Shown here piece after piece: positions 1 to 7,667 of a stretch of 45,732 nucleotides of DNA. Within the stretch, counting starts at the first letter, position 1, and each line of letters starts with the position of its first letter. The notes beneath the pieces were generated by a model, which had not been told where the DNA came from, did no database searches, and was given only the letters and a program-made list of their open reading frames with translations. This stretch comes from an uncultured Rhodospirillaceae bacterium (GTDB lineage Bacteria > Pseudomonadota > Alphaproteobacteria > CAAGCB01 > CAG-977): contig URSF01000017.1 of assembly GCA_900550445.1 (NCBI GenBank), positions 1 to 45,732 on the forward strand. The letters are read 5' to 3'. A program made the position numbers and the translations under genes.

Positions 1-80
1 GCCGATATTGCAATGCGGCTTCGTTCTCTCAAACTTCTCTTTTGCCATTTCTTAATTCCTGACTATAAGATCATTTACAC

Positions 81-104
81 AAAAAAGCCCCCAAAGCGGC
101 GGCT
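81..104 (-). terminator. Intrinsic terminator after tRNA-Gly
   Basis: Read on the minus strand, a GC-rich hairpin (arms around 86-92 and 98-104, one mismatch) is followed by six T. It probably ends the tRNA-Tyr/tRNA-Gly transcript. In many bacteria these tRNAs are followed by tuf; no coding signal for tuf is seen in the first 80 bases. Confidence 0.55.
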
Positions 105-170
105 GGAACCTTTAAACCAAGCCTTTTTGGCTTGCGTAACCGGCTTTTTCTCAGCGAAAAAACCATTTAT

Positions 171-244
171 TGGAGCGGGTGATGGGAATCGAACCCACGT
201 AGTAAGCTTGGAAGGCTTCTGCTCTACCATTGAGCTACACCCGC
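171..244 (-). tRNA. tRNA-Gly (TCC)
   Basis: The reverse complement folds as a 74-nt cloverleaf with acceptor GCGGGTG/CACCCGC, a D arm GCTC/GAGC, anticodon loop CTTCCAA (anticodon TCC), the T-loop sequence GGTTCGATTCC and an encoded CCA end. It lies 4 bases downstream of tRNA-Tyr and is very likely co-transcribed with it. Confidence 0.97.
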
Positions 245-248
245 AAAA

Positions 249-334
249 TGGTGGATGGGGCTAGATTCGAACTAGCGTACGCTCACGCGGGCAGATTTAC
301 AGTCTGCTGCCATTAACCACTCGGCCACCCATCC
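249..334 (-). tRNA. tRNA-Tyr (GTA)
   Basis: The reverse complement is an 86-nt class II tRNA with acceptor GGATGGG/CCCATCC, anticodon loop CTGTAAA (anticodon GTA), a long variable arm, T loop TTCGAAT and an encoded CCA. The Tyr-Gly tRNA pair divergent from rlmB is a familiar bacterial arrangement. A TTGACA box on the minus strand at 391-396, about 17-18 bases from a weak TATTTC, is the likely promoter. Confidence 0.97.
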
Positions 335-484
335 GACCAAATTGTGCTGCAAAATGCAACGTACCTGAAATAGTGGATTTTAAACCGTTTTGTCAACACA
401 AAAAATCAAATATTTCTTTTTCTTTTAAAAAAATGTGATAAAACTCGTCTTTAGTAGAGTTATATCTTAAGGAGAACGATCCCC

Positions 485-1273
485 GTGTCCGCGCATCAGA
501 AAAAGGTCGCTTTGAAAGAAAATACGCAACGCCGGCAGAAATTGTCCGGCAAAGACGGAATCGGCGGTCTTTGGCTGTACGGTTATCACGCTGTCGCGGC
601 GGCGCTGCAAAATCCGCGGCGCAAAATATACCGGCTGCTGTTAAGCAAAGAAACGGCACGGGAACTGCCGCAAAATCTGATTCCGGAAGATACGGGATAC
701 GAACCGGCCGATCGGGCGGATTTTGATCAGATCCTGCCCAAAGGAGCCGTTCATCAGGGAATCGCGGCGTATGTTTCGCCCCTGCCCGATACATATGAAA
801 CGGATTTGACGCCAAAAGACGCTTCTGTCGTTGTCATACTGGATCAGGTAACGGATCCGCATAATGTCGGCGCGGTGCTGCGTTCCGCCGCGGCTTTCGA
901 CGCCGACGCCGTTATCGTTACGCAGCGAAACGCCCCGGAAGCCACCGGAGCAATGGCCAAATCGGCCAGCGGAGCGCTGGAACTTATTCCGCTGATTTTC
1001 GTGTCCAATCTGGCGCGCACGATGCAGACATTAAAAGACAAGGGGTATTGGTGTGTCGGCATGGACGGTTCGGCGGAAAAAACGCTGCGGGACGCGGCTT
1101 TGCCTCGAAAAGTGGCGCTGGTTATGGGATCGGAAGGTTATGGTCTGCGGCGTCTGACCGCGCAGAACTGCGATTTTATGGTCAAGCTGCCGATTTCAAA
1201 GCGGGTCGAAAGCCTGAACGTATCCAACGCCGCGGCAATCGCTTTGTACGATTTGAAATACAAACTGGCATAA
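485..1273 (+). CDS. rlmB: TrmH/SpoU family 23S rRNA (guanosine-2'-O-)-methyltransferase, RlmB type
   Basis: This 262-residue protein is a SPOUT-class RNA ribose methyltransferase using S-adenosylmethionine; RlmB modifies a guanosine of 23S rRNA. The N-terminal part (about 25-105) is the substrate-binding domain with the GYHAVAAAL motif. The C-terminal knot domain shows the three family motifs DPHNVGAVLRSA, LVMGSEGYGLR and LPISKRVESLNVSNAAAIAL, including the catalytic Arg and the N/S/E residues of the fold. The start is a GTG with AAGGAG about ten bases upstream; no better ATG is present. The lysine- and arginine-rich leader is normal for the group. The exact target base is inferred from family; a tRNA target is less likely. 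Confidence 0.9.
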   Translation: MSAHQKKVALKENTQRRQKLSGKDGIGGLWLYGYHAVAAALQNPRRKIYRLLLSKETARELPQNLIPEDTGYEPADRADFDQILPKGAVHQGIAAYVSPLPDTYETDLTPKDASVVVILDQVTDPHNVGAVLRSAAAFDADAVIVTQRNAPEATGAMAKSASGALELIPLIFVSNLARTMQTLKDKGYWCVGMDGSAEKTLRDAALPRKVALVMGSEGYGLRRLTAQNCDFMVKLPISKRVESLNVSNAAAIALYDLKYKLA

Positions 1274-1360
1274 AAAAATGCGCTGCAATTTTAAACATCT
1301 TTTAGCTTTTTCGGCGTTATTTATAAAAGATGTGCAAAAAAGGAAAAAAAGGCTGAAATA

Positions 1361-3019
1361 ATGAACATGCAAACAGATTCTTCCGCGAACGGCGATTCAA
1401 ACCGGTCAAACCGTTTAAAGCAGTTTTTACGTTCGACCCGGACACTGATCGGTCAAATCGGCGAAAACGCGGCCGATATTGTTGCCGACGACATGGAAAC
1501 TTCCTTTTCGCCCGAAAAGCCGGGGCGGTCAAAATTTCGTTCCTTTCAGATTTTTTTGGCGGGAACGGTTATCGGTGCGGGATCTGTTCTGGGCACGTTA
1601 AAATATTCTTCCGCTCATAATTCTTCGGACGAAGCAACGGCCGCTTTGATCCGGGAACGGGCGGCGGAAACGCAGACGCTGACTCCCGTGGCTGAAATTG
1701 ATCTGCCTCTGGAACAAAATGAAACGAACGAGTTGCTGGCAGAAACGGAATCCGAACCCGAACAGGAGGCTCCGTTACAGCCCGACACGTTGGAATCGTT
1801 CACGATCAAACCACGCCAGAATTTATCTGTCGTTTTAAAACAAGGCGGGTTGACGAATCGGGAAATTTATCTGGTCAGCGAAGCCTTATCCGACGTTTTA
1901 GATCTTAAAAAAATTCAGGTCGGCGACAAAGTTGAAGTCGGAAAAATGAATACGGATACGGGCGAAAAAACGCTGTTGCTGGTTACAATAGAAGACAGAC
2001 ACGGCAACCGTTACACGGCGGCCAGAAGCGAAGCAGATTTTTTTGAAGCCAGTCTGGTTGAACCCGAAGTAGATCTGAAAACAGAATACGCCGAAGGAAT
2101 TATTGACGGCGCTTTTATCAATAATGCCAAAGAATCCGGAATTCCGACGAACGTAATTCAGCAGATTATCTGGGCTTTTGACGGCCCTGTCGATTTTTCG
2201 CGCGATCTGCGCAAAGGCGACACGTTTACCGCTGTTTTTCAAAAAGAATACAACAAAGAAGGACACCCGACCGGCAATGGTTCTCTGCTGTATGCCGAAA
2301 TTAATCTGCGTTCGGAAAAACATGAACGCTATTTGTACAAAGATTCTCAGAATCGGGAAGATTATTATGATGAAACGGGTAAAATCGCGCGCAAGCTGTT
2401 TACGATGCACCCGTTGAAAAAGCCGCGTCAGACGTCTAAATTCGGCCAGCGCAAGCACCCGATTTTAGGATATACGATTATGCACTGGGGAACTGATTTC
2501 GGCGCGCCGATCGGTACGCCGATTCGCGCTCCCGGCGAAGGGACAATTACTCAGGCCAAGCGCAAAGGGTCTTATGGTATGTATATTCAGATTAAACATA
2601 ATTCCGAATATTCGACAGCTTATGCGCATATGAGCCGTTTTCATGAAAAAACACGCGTCGGCAGAAAAGTCAAGGCCGGCGATATTATCGGTTACGTCGG
2701 CAATACAGGTCGTTCGACGGGCCCCCATCTGCATTGGGAGCTGATTAAAAACGGTAAGAAAATCAACCCGCAGACACAAAGAATCACGGCTCAGCGTAAA
2801 TTAACCGGAGAGGAACTGGTGCGTTTTTATGCCGAACGCGACAGAATGCGTCAGAACATTTCAGGCGAAGTCGCTTATGCCAAAGCGGAACCCCTGCCGG
2901 AAGACAGAAAACTGGCTTATCAGGGACCGTCAAAAACCAAAACGAAAAAACTGGCAAAAGCCAAAAAAAGCAAGGTTCAAAAAACCGCGTCGCGGACAGT
3001 CCGGCGCCGCAATGGTTAA
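1361..3019 (+). CDS. Membrane-anchored M23 (LytM) murein endopeptidase, MepM-like
   Basis: The 552-residue product is a predicted periplasmic peptidoglycan DD-endopeptidase. An N-terminal cytoplasmic stretch is followed by one membrane segment (about 62-80), an acidic Pro/Glu linker, a LysM/OapA-like domain (about 145-215), and an M23 domain (about 360-470). The metal and catalytic residues are visible: HWGTDFG, YAHM and HLHWEL. The C-terminal 60 residues are a Lys/Arg-rich tail, which is unusual and may bind wall or nucleic acid polymers. The family cleaves stem-peptide crosslinks during growth. The Shine-Dalgarno is weak (AAAGG nine bases upstream); an alternative ATG two codons in is possible. 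A strong terminator follows at once. Confidence 0.85.
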   Translation: MNMQTDSSANGDSNRSNRLKQFLRSTRTLIGQIGENAADIVADDMETSFSPEKPGRSKFRSFQIFLAGTVIGAGSVLGTLKYSSAHNSSDEATAALIRERAAETQTLTPVAEIDLPLEQNETNELLAETESEPEQEAPLQPDTLESFTIKPRQNLSVVLKQGGLTNREIYLVSEALSDVLDLKKIQVGDKVEVGKMNTDTGEKTLLLVTIEDRHGNRYTAARSEADFFEASLVEPEVDLKTEYAEGIIDGAFINNAKESGIPTNVIQQIIWAFDGPVDFSRDLRKGDTFTAVFQKEYNKEGHPTGNGSLLYAEINLRSEKHERYLYKDSQNREDYYDETGKIARKLFTMHPLKKPRQTSKFGQRKHPILGYTIMHWGTDFGAPIGTPIRAPGEGTITQAKRKGSYGMYIQIKHNSEYSTAYAHMSRFHEKTRVGRKVKAGDIIGYVGNTGRSTGPHLHWELIKNGKKINPQTQRITAQRKLTGEELVRFYAERDRMRQNISGEVAYAKAEPLPEDRKLAYQGPSKTKTKKLAKAKKSKVQKTASRTVRRRNG

Positions 3020-3025
3020 AAAACG

Positions 3026-3053
3026 ATCCCCGCGGCCAAGCGGGGATTTTTTT
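3026..3053 (+). terminator. Intrinsic terminator of the M23 peptidase gene
   Basis: A 7-bp stem ATCCCCG/CGGGGAT with an 8-base loop is followed by a run of seven T, seven bases after the stop codon. Confidence 0.9.
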
Positions 3054-3312
3054 GTGACAAACGATTTTCAGCAAAACGTTTTATCAAATAACAGTCGAAC
3101 TGCCGGGAAAAAATGCCAACGGCGCAAACTGTCAAAAAAAGACGATACTCGGAAAAAATTTACAGTGCGTTCTTATTTCGATGAAGTTGTGCTTAAAAAC
3201 ATTTCAAATCGTGCGGACGCATCGCGGTGATGCCGCGGCGGAGCGGAGGATAAAAGCTGTCGTTTAAACTTGTTTTGTCTGCCTTGTTTTGTCTGCCGGC
3301 GCATAAACCGCA
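3054..3312. other. Intergenic stretch with no recognised feature
   Basis: About 260 bases lie between two convergent terminators. A short GCATC/GATGC repeat occurs near 3219-3233. I see no promoter, RNA gene or credible coding sequence here. Confidence 0.5.
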
Positions 3313-3313
3313 C

Positions 3314-3338
3314 AAAAAAGGGCTGCCGCGGCAGCCCT
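3314..3338 (-). terminator. Intrinsic terminator of gapR
   Basis: A perfect 20-base palindrome (3319-3338, arms AGGGCTGCCG) is followed on the minus strand by six T. The opposite side is also pyrimidine-rich, so it may work in both directions. Confidence 0.9.
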
Positions 3339-3355
3339 CTTCTTTTTTCTTTTGA

Positions 3356-3613
3356 TTAATCCAAACCTAAAGCCCGTTTATAAACATCCAGAACGAACTC
3401 TTCTTCTTGCCGTTCCTGATCGTCCATTTTACGGATTTTCAGCAGCTGCTTAATCGCTTTGACATCGAAATTAGCTGATTTGGCCTCTTCATAAATTTCT
3501 TTAATGTCGTTTTGCAGCGCTTTTTTTTCTTCTTCGATATGTTCAATCCGTTCGATATAGGACAACAGACGCGCCCCATCGACTCCGTTCACATCTTGAA
3601 TTTCATCAGCCAT
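3356..3613 (-). CDS. gapR: DUF2312 nucleoid-associated protein, GapR family
   Basis: The 85-residue product matches the alphaproteobacterial GapR/DUF2312 family along its whole length: LLSYIERIEHIEEEKK, the helix NDIKEIYEEAKSANFDVKAI, the IRKMDDQERQEEE segment and an LDVYKRALGL end. In Caulobacter GapR binds overtwisted AT-rich DNA ahead of polymerases and helps topoisomerases. The ORF has no signal peptide and is a typical length (family about 80-90). It begins 11 bases after the DUF1013 gene, so the two are probably co-transcribed; a GGAGAA motif precedes the ATG. An extra VNGVDGA segment near the N-terminus is a small variation. Confidence 0.93.
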   Translation of the reverse strand: MADEIQDVNGVDGARLLSYIERIEHIEEEKKALQNDIKEIYEEAKSANFDVKAIKQLLKIRKMDDQERQEEEFVLDVYKRALGLD

Positions 3614-3624
3614 TATTGTTCTCC

Positions 3625-4197
3625 TTATTCTTCGTCGGCGTCTTCAACATCAAAAACGGCCGATTCGGTATGATGCAAAGATTTTGGCGCCTGTGCGACC
3701 GCTTTTTCCAAATCGGCTTCCGTGCAGAGCCCCAGCAAAACAGGATTACGCGCCTTGATATTCGCCATATTCCAATGAGTTCTGTTACGAATAGCGTCAA
3801 TTGAATTTTTCGTTGTACCGATCAATTTGCGGATCTGCGCGTCCGTCAAATCCGGCTGATGTTTTAACAGCCACGCGATTGCGTCCGGCTTGTCCTGGCG
3901 TTTTGCCATCGGCGTATAACGCGCGCCCTTGGAACGCGGCATCAACGCGGGCAAATCGGAAACATTACGTTTTAAAACGGCTTTTTCGTCAGCTTCGCAA
4001 CGGGCGATTTCTTCCTGAGTCAACTGGCCGTTGGCGATCGGATTCAGCCCCATCATGCCGGCGCCGACGTCACCGTCCGCGATTGCCTGAATTTCCAGCG
4101 AATGCATACCGCAAAACCGGGCAATCTGTTCAAAAGTCAAAGCAGTATTTTCAACCAGCCATACGGCGGTTGCTTTGGGCATCAGTGGTAAAGACAT
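3625..4197 (-). CDS. trcR: DUF1013 protein, TrcR-type transcription regulator
   Basis: The 190-residue cytosolic protein belongs to DUF1013, nearly confined to Alphaproteobacteria. In Caulobacter the family member TrcR associates with RNA polymerase and supports expression of cell-cycle genes. Typical segments are MPKATAVWLVENTALTFEQI, the FCGMHSLEIQAIADGD helix-turn-helix-like region, RYTPMAKRQDKPDAIAWLLK, and IGTTKNSIDAIRNRTHWN. Two HTH-like regions can be drawn (about 20-45 and 115-140). The C-terminus is acidic. It heads a two-gene unit with gapR and follows the bactofilin cluster on the same strand after about 75 bases. The role is inferred from the family. Confidence 0.9.
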   Translation of the reverse strand: MSLPLMPKATAVWLVENTALTFEQIARFCGMHSLEIQAIADGDVGAGMMGLNPIANGQLTQEEIARCEADEKAVLKRNVSDLPALMPRSKGARYTPMAKRQDKPDAIAWLLKHQPDLTDAQIRKLIGTTKNSIDAIRNRTHWNMANIKARNPVLLGLCTEADLEKAVAQAPKSLHHTESAVFDVEDADEE

Positions 4198-4273
4198 AAT
4201 ATTCCCCTTAAAATAAATGAATCATGTTTGTGAGGCAGAATAACTTAAACCCTCTGCCAGGTCAAAATGATAT

Positions 4274-4654
4274 TTAAAATTCTTTTATCGGAATCCAGCT
4301 GCTGCCGATCCGTCCGGCTCGCATACCGTCAAAAACTTTCCCCGTTTCAGCCAGCCAACCGTTTTTTTCAAACCAAGGCAAAAACAACGCGGCCGTTTTT
4401 TTGTTTTGTTCAGACAGACAGGAAAAGTCCGCCCCCTGATACAAATAAACATTGCCGTCCAAAGCGTAACCGCGCGCGTTTTGTTCTATGATCCCGCGCG
4501 CCTGTTTTTCATCAAACCCGGACAGCCTCAACAGATCAAAGTGTGATCCGTCAAAATTATCCCGCGCCGTTAAAACGCCGCAGTCAAAAATGACAAAAGC
4601 TTTGCGGCGGCGGTGAAAATCAGATTCGGCGTTATTTTTTAGAATCTCTGGCAT
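4274..4654 (-). CDS. Unknown protein in the bactofilin operon
   Basis: I do not recognise this 126-residue protein. It is soluble, with no signal peptide or membrane segment, and contains FVIFDCGVLTARDNFDGSHFDLLRLSGF near its start and an aromatic stretch ALFLPWFEKNGWLAETG later. Its start codon lies inside the 3' end of the bactofilin gene (23-base overlap in another frame), suggesting translational coupling, and its base composition matches its neighbours, so the reading frame is probably real. A function linked to the bactofilin/M23 pair is only a guess from position. Confidence 0.65.
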   Translation of the reverse strand: MPEILKNNAESDFHRRRKAFVIFDCGVLTARDNFDGSHFDLLRLSGFDEKQARGIIEQNARGYALDGNVYLYQGADFSCLSEQNKKTAALFLPWFEKNGWLAETGKVFDGMRAGRIGSSWIPIKEF

Positions 4655-5066
4655 CTGTCAGCATCAGATCGGCAGGGCCTTGTTCTGCGGGAATAGGGTC
4701 GTTCATATGACGACAGTGCCCTTCCAGGAACGCCCCCGGTTCGATTTCCAGCCGTTCGTGCGTAATATCGCCCGTCACTTTTGCCGGAGAAGCCAAAAAC
4801 ACGGATCTGGCGCACAAATGGCCGTTGATACTGCCGTGAATTTTAGCGACATCGGCTTGAATCGAACCACTGATCTGTGCGTTGACGCCGACAATCAGCA
4901 CGCGGCAGCGGATATCCCCTTCGATCCGGCCGTCAATATGCAATTCGCCTTCGCTGACCAGATCCCCCGTAATCGTCAGATCAGAACTGATAATTGACGG
5001 AGAAGACGGCCGTCTGTCATTATTGTACGCTTTTGTTTCGATATTGTTTTTAACCTTTGAAAACAT
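4632..5066 (-). CDS. bacA: Bactofilin (polymer-forming cytoskeletal protein)
   Basis: The 144-residue product has the DUF583 right-handed beta-helix pattern at about 27-125, with regular hydrophobic spacing as in LTITGDLVSEGELHIDGRIE and AQISGSIQADVAKIHGSING. Flanking N- and C-terminal tails are short and polar, as in bactofilins, which polymerise without nucleotide and recruit wall enzymes. Its start overlaps the end of the upstream M23 peptidase gene by 17 bases, so the two are translationally coupled. The pairing of a bactofilin with an M23 peptidase recurs in bacteria where it controls cell shape. The symbol is assigned by family, not by proven orthology. Confidence 0.9.
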   Translation of the reverse strand: MFSKVKNNIETKAYNNDRRPSSPSIISSDLTITGDLVSEGELHIDGRIEGDIRCRVLIVGVNAQISGSIQADVAKIHGSINGHLCARSVFLASPAKVTGDITHERLEIEPGAFLEGHCRHMNDPIPAEQGPADLMLTDARDSKK

Positions 5067-6384
5067 TTTTTTTCGCCTTAATAAACTTCATCGGATCAAC
5101 GGCATGGCCTCTGACACGGATTTCATAATGCAAATGCGGTCCCGTACTGCGTCCCGTATTGCCGACAGTTCCGATTCTGTCTCCGGAACGCACCGTATCG
5201 CCCTTTGTTACAAAAATCTTGTCCATATGGGCATAACGTGTCCTAAATCCCAAACCGTGATCAATTTCAACCATATTGCCGTACCAGCCCCAACGTCCCG
5301 CGCGGACGACTTTGCCAGGCGCCGTCGTGTGAATCGGTTCCCCCATCATGCCGCCCAGATCGACGGCTTCGTGATGAGCCGGCGCCCCCTGAAACGGGTC
5401 GCCGCGCGATCCGAACGGAGAAGTTACCCGTATCCGTTCAATCGGCTTTCCGATCGGCAATGCGTCCTGCAGCGTTGTCAAATCGTACCAACGATCCAAA
5501 CGCTGATTCAAGCTAACTAAAGAGATATTCAGATGATGCTGAGGTTTTGACATCGGTGCGGGAATGAACGGCCCGCCGATTCCGACGGTTTCTTTATTGC
5601 GGCGGATACGATTCAGCAGCGATTCCATGCCCAACCCCGTACCGGCCAAAGACTGGCGGATTCCTGCCAGATCATTTTCAATCATGTCTATATTTCCGCC
5701 GGCCAGCGATGCCATTTTGCGGAAAACCAGAATTTGCGTTTCCTGCATGCCGGAAATTTGTTTTTCCAAATTTTTAACCTTTTCCTGCAACGCCCGCGAT
5801 TCCGCGGCGGCAATATCACGCTGCAGCAAAACCTGATGAAAAGAAACGCCGTTTTTTGACGCCTGTCCGCCGTCGTTTTCCATCAATCCGGCCAGACGGT
5901 CACGGACCAGCGCGGTTTCATTTTTTAACCGTCCGGCTTCTTCCGCCAGCTGTCCGGCTTTATCGCCGGCCGTCAGTTTTTCGGAAGCGGAAATGGAATC
6001 CGCTTTGCGCACCTTTCCTTCATCGACGGGGGAATCCGCTATTTCTTGCTGTAAAGACCGAATTGCCTGCTGATTGTCGTCTATTTCCGAAACAACGCGG
6101 TTTAAATGATCGGCAAAGGCCAGAACCTCCCCCTGCAGATTGGCATAATCCGCCTGCAGCCGGTTTAATTCGGCTTCTTTTCCGGCGGAAACGGTATTAT
6201 AGCGGAAAAAATAAAACGACGTAAAAACACCCCACACGGCAACAGCGCATAAAATCAGAAAAATCCCCCGCTGCCGTCCGGCCGACAAAGAACAAAAAGC
6301 AATTTTATCCTGTTCCCGAATAAAAACGTCACGTGGTTTAAACCAACGTTTCCAAAAGCTGTCCCTGATATTTTTCCGCGTCAT
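5050..6384 (-). CDS. Bactofilin-linked membrane M23 peptidase with coiled coil (LmdC-like)
   Basis: This 444-residue protein has a basic cytoplasmic N-terminus (about 1-37), one membrane segment GIFLILCAVAVWGVFTSFYF, a long coiled coil (about 65-215) and a C-terminal M23 domain (about 320-435). Metal and catalytic residues are visible in HHEAVDLGG, YAHM and HLHYEIR, so it is likely active as a peptidoglycan endopeptidase. The topology places the catalytic domain in the periplasm and leaves the short N-terminus free to touch bactofilin filaments. It is the first gene of the M23-bactofilin-unknown cluster. The start is the only ATG before the membrane segment that keeps the basic N-terminus. 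Confidence 0.88.
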   Translation of the reverse strand: MTRKNIRDSFWKRWFKPRDVFIREQDKIAFCSLSAGRQRGIFLILCAVAVWGVFTSFYFFRYNTVSAGKEAELNRLQADYANLQGEVLAFADHLNRVVSEIDDNQQAIRSLQQEIADSPVDEGKVRKADSISASEKLTAGDKAGQLAEEAGRLKNETALVRDRLAGLMENDGGQASKNGVSFHQVLLQRDIAAAESRALQEKVKNLEKQISGMQETQILVFRKMASLAGGNIDMIENDLAGIRQSLAGTGLGMESLLNRIRRNKETVGIGGPFIPAPMSKPQHHLNISLVSLNQRLDRWYDLTTLQDALPIGKPIERIRVTSPFGSRGDPFQGAPAHHEAVDLGGMMGEPIHTTAPGKVVRAGRWGWYGNMVEIDHGLGFRTRYAHMDKIFVTKGDTVRSGDRIGTVGNTGRSTGPHLHYEIRVRGHAVDPMKFIKAKKNVFKG

Positions 6385-6488
6385 GTGAAGAACGACTTCC
6401 CAAAAATTCTATAGTATTTTTTATAACATACTATATGATACCCTTGTTCTGAAACATTTTTTTTAATAATGGGAAAAAATTCAAAATC

Positions 6489-6992
6489 ATGTCAGTTAAA
6501 ATCAACACAGCTTTTGTTCTGGGCACCTGGTTCGGATCGGGAAGAGCGCCCGTCGCTTCGGGCACTTTCGGTTCTTTGGCCGCGCTGCCGTTTGCCTGTG
6601 CCTTTATGTTTCTGGGCGGACGGACATATCTGCTGGGGGCCGCCGTCATTATTTACTTTATCGGCGTATGGAGCGCCGGCATCATCATGCGCGAAACAAA
6701 TACCGAAGACCCCGGACAAATCGTGATTGACGAAGTTGTCGGACAATGGCTGGCTTTGCTGGCAACGCCTTTGGATCCTTTCGGGTATGCGATCGCTTTC
6801 TTACTGTTCCGCTTTTTTGATATTTTAAAACCCTGGCCCGCCTGCTGGGCGGATTCAAAACTGCACAGCGCAACGGGCGTTATGCTGGACGATGTATTTG
6901 CCGGACTGTACGCTTTGATCTGCACGATGCTGATCAACCGATTCCTGATGCCGGCGGACGGCTGGCTTTCGTTAATTTCGGCAACACATTGA
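6489..6992 (+). CDS. pgpA: Phosphatidylglycerophosphatase A
   Basis: The 167-residue membrane protein dephosphorylates phosphatidylglycerol phosphate in phospholipid synthesis at the inner membrane. Family motifs are all present: GTWFGSGRAPVASGTFGSLA near the N-terminus, DPGQIVIDEVVGQW, FRFFDILKPWP and GVMLDDVFAGLYA, which carry the acidic catalytic and metal-binding residues. Length and four predicted membrane segments are normal. The Shine-Dalgarno is weak. It is transcribed alone, divergent from the M23-bactofilin cluster and convergent with ftsB. Confidence 0.93.
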   Translation: MSVKINTAFVLGTWFGSGRAPVASGTFGSLAALPFACAFMFLGGRTYLLGAAVIIYFIGVWSAGIIMRETNTEDPGQIVIDEVVGQWLALLATPLDPFGYAIAFLLFRFFDILKPWPACWADSKLHSATGVMLDDVFAGLYALICTMLINRFLMPADGWLSLISATH

Positions 6993-6996
6993 AAGC

Positions 6997-7041
6997 GTGA
7001 AGCAATCCGTTATAGCAGACGCACAAAATGGATCGCTTCAC
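6997..7041. repeat. Imperfect palindrome downstream of pgpA
   Basis: Twelve-base arms GTGAAGCAATCC (6997-7008) and GGATCGCTTCAC (7030-7041) pair with one A:C mismatch across a 21-base loop, right after the pgpA stop. There is no clear T run, so it is either a 3'-end-stabilising hairpin or a weak terminator between convergent genes. Confidence 0.5.
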
Positions 7042-7153
7042 CTTATTTCGATAATTTCTGACTGCGTGATTGCGAAAAATATAAAACAAACAGCCGCGAC
7101 CTGCGATTAAAAGTCTTAACCTTTTTCTCTTTATTTTCTTACCCGGAGTAATT

Positions 7154-7471
7154 TTATTCCGTCGTATCCAAAATAACGTAATCGCCGTCCTGCCCCATAT
7201 TCAACAAAGTACGGGCGGATTCTTCAAGCATATCGACGTCAATGCTTTGCGGGGACAACTGCCGGACCTTTTGTTCCATTTCCGCCCGTCGCAAAGCGAT
7301 TTCTTCAGCGACCTGGGAAGCAATCTGAATTTCCTGTTTTAATTCAAATAAACGGCGCAGCCCGCGTTCGCCGTTAATGGCATGGTATCCGAAATAAAAT
7401 GTCAACACCAACCAGAACAACGGTGCCAGCAGATGCCGCAAACGGCGGCGTATTTCCTGAAACAGCTGCAT
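7154..7471 (-). CDS. ftsB: FtsB/DivIC family septum formation initiator
   Basis: The 105-residue bitopic protein has an N-terminal membrane segment LLAPLFWLVLTFYFGYHAI (about 14-33) preceded by basic residues, a ~35-residue coiled coil (about 38-72), and a C-terminal acidic tail with the EESARTLLNMGQDGDYVIL pattern typical of alphaproteobacterial FtsB. It acts with FtsL and FtsQ in the divisome. In related genomes this gene follows eno directly; here two unrelated genes sit between them. No clear terminator is visible downstream. Confidence 0.82.
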   Translation of the reverse strand: MQLFQEIRRRLRHLLAPLFWLVLTFYFGYHAINGERGLRRLFELKQEIQIASQVAEEIALRRAEMEQKVRQLSPQSIDVDMLEESARTLLNMGQDGDYVILDTTE

Positions 7472-7591
7472 AAAATCAATCCTTCCGGCGTTATATTAAC
7501 AGCATTTTTTTAAATATGAAGAAAAAACACTTTTTCCTCTGCACCGTTATTATACCCGATCTGTTTTTTCCAAAAAAAACACAGGAAAACC

Positions 7592-7621
7592 TTGACTATC
7601 CCCCCCCCCCCTTGCTATACT
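7592..7621 (+). promoter_or_regulatory. Sigma-70 promoter with a 12-C spacer tract, candidate phase-variable promoter
   Basis: TTGACT (7592-7597) and TATACT (7616-7621) are separated by exactly 18 bases, and 12 of these are an uninterrupted run of C (7600-7611). Slipped-strand change of the tract would alter the spacing and so promoter strength, as known for the Neisseria opc and porA promoters. The next gene starts 47 bases downstream with an AAGGAGG ribosome site at 7653-7659. Confidence 0.7.
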
Positions 7622-7667
7622 TTGAATTGTAAAATCCGTTTTTTTAACTTTTAAGGAGGGCAGTATA

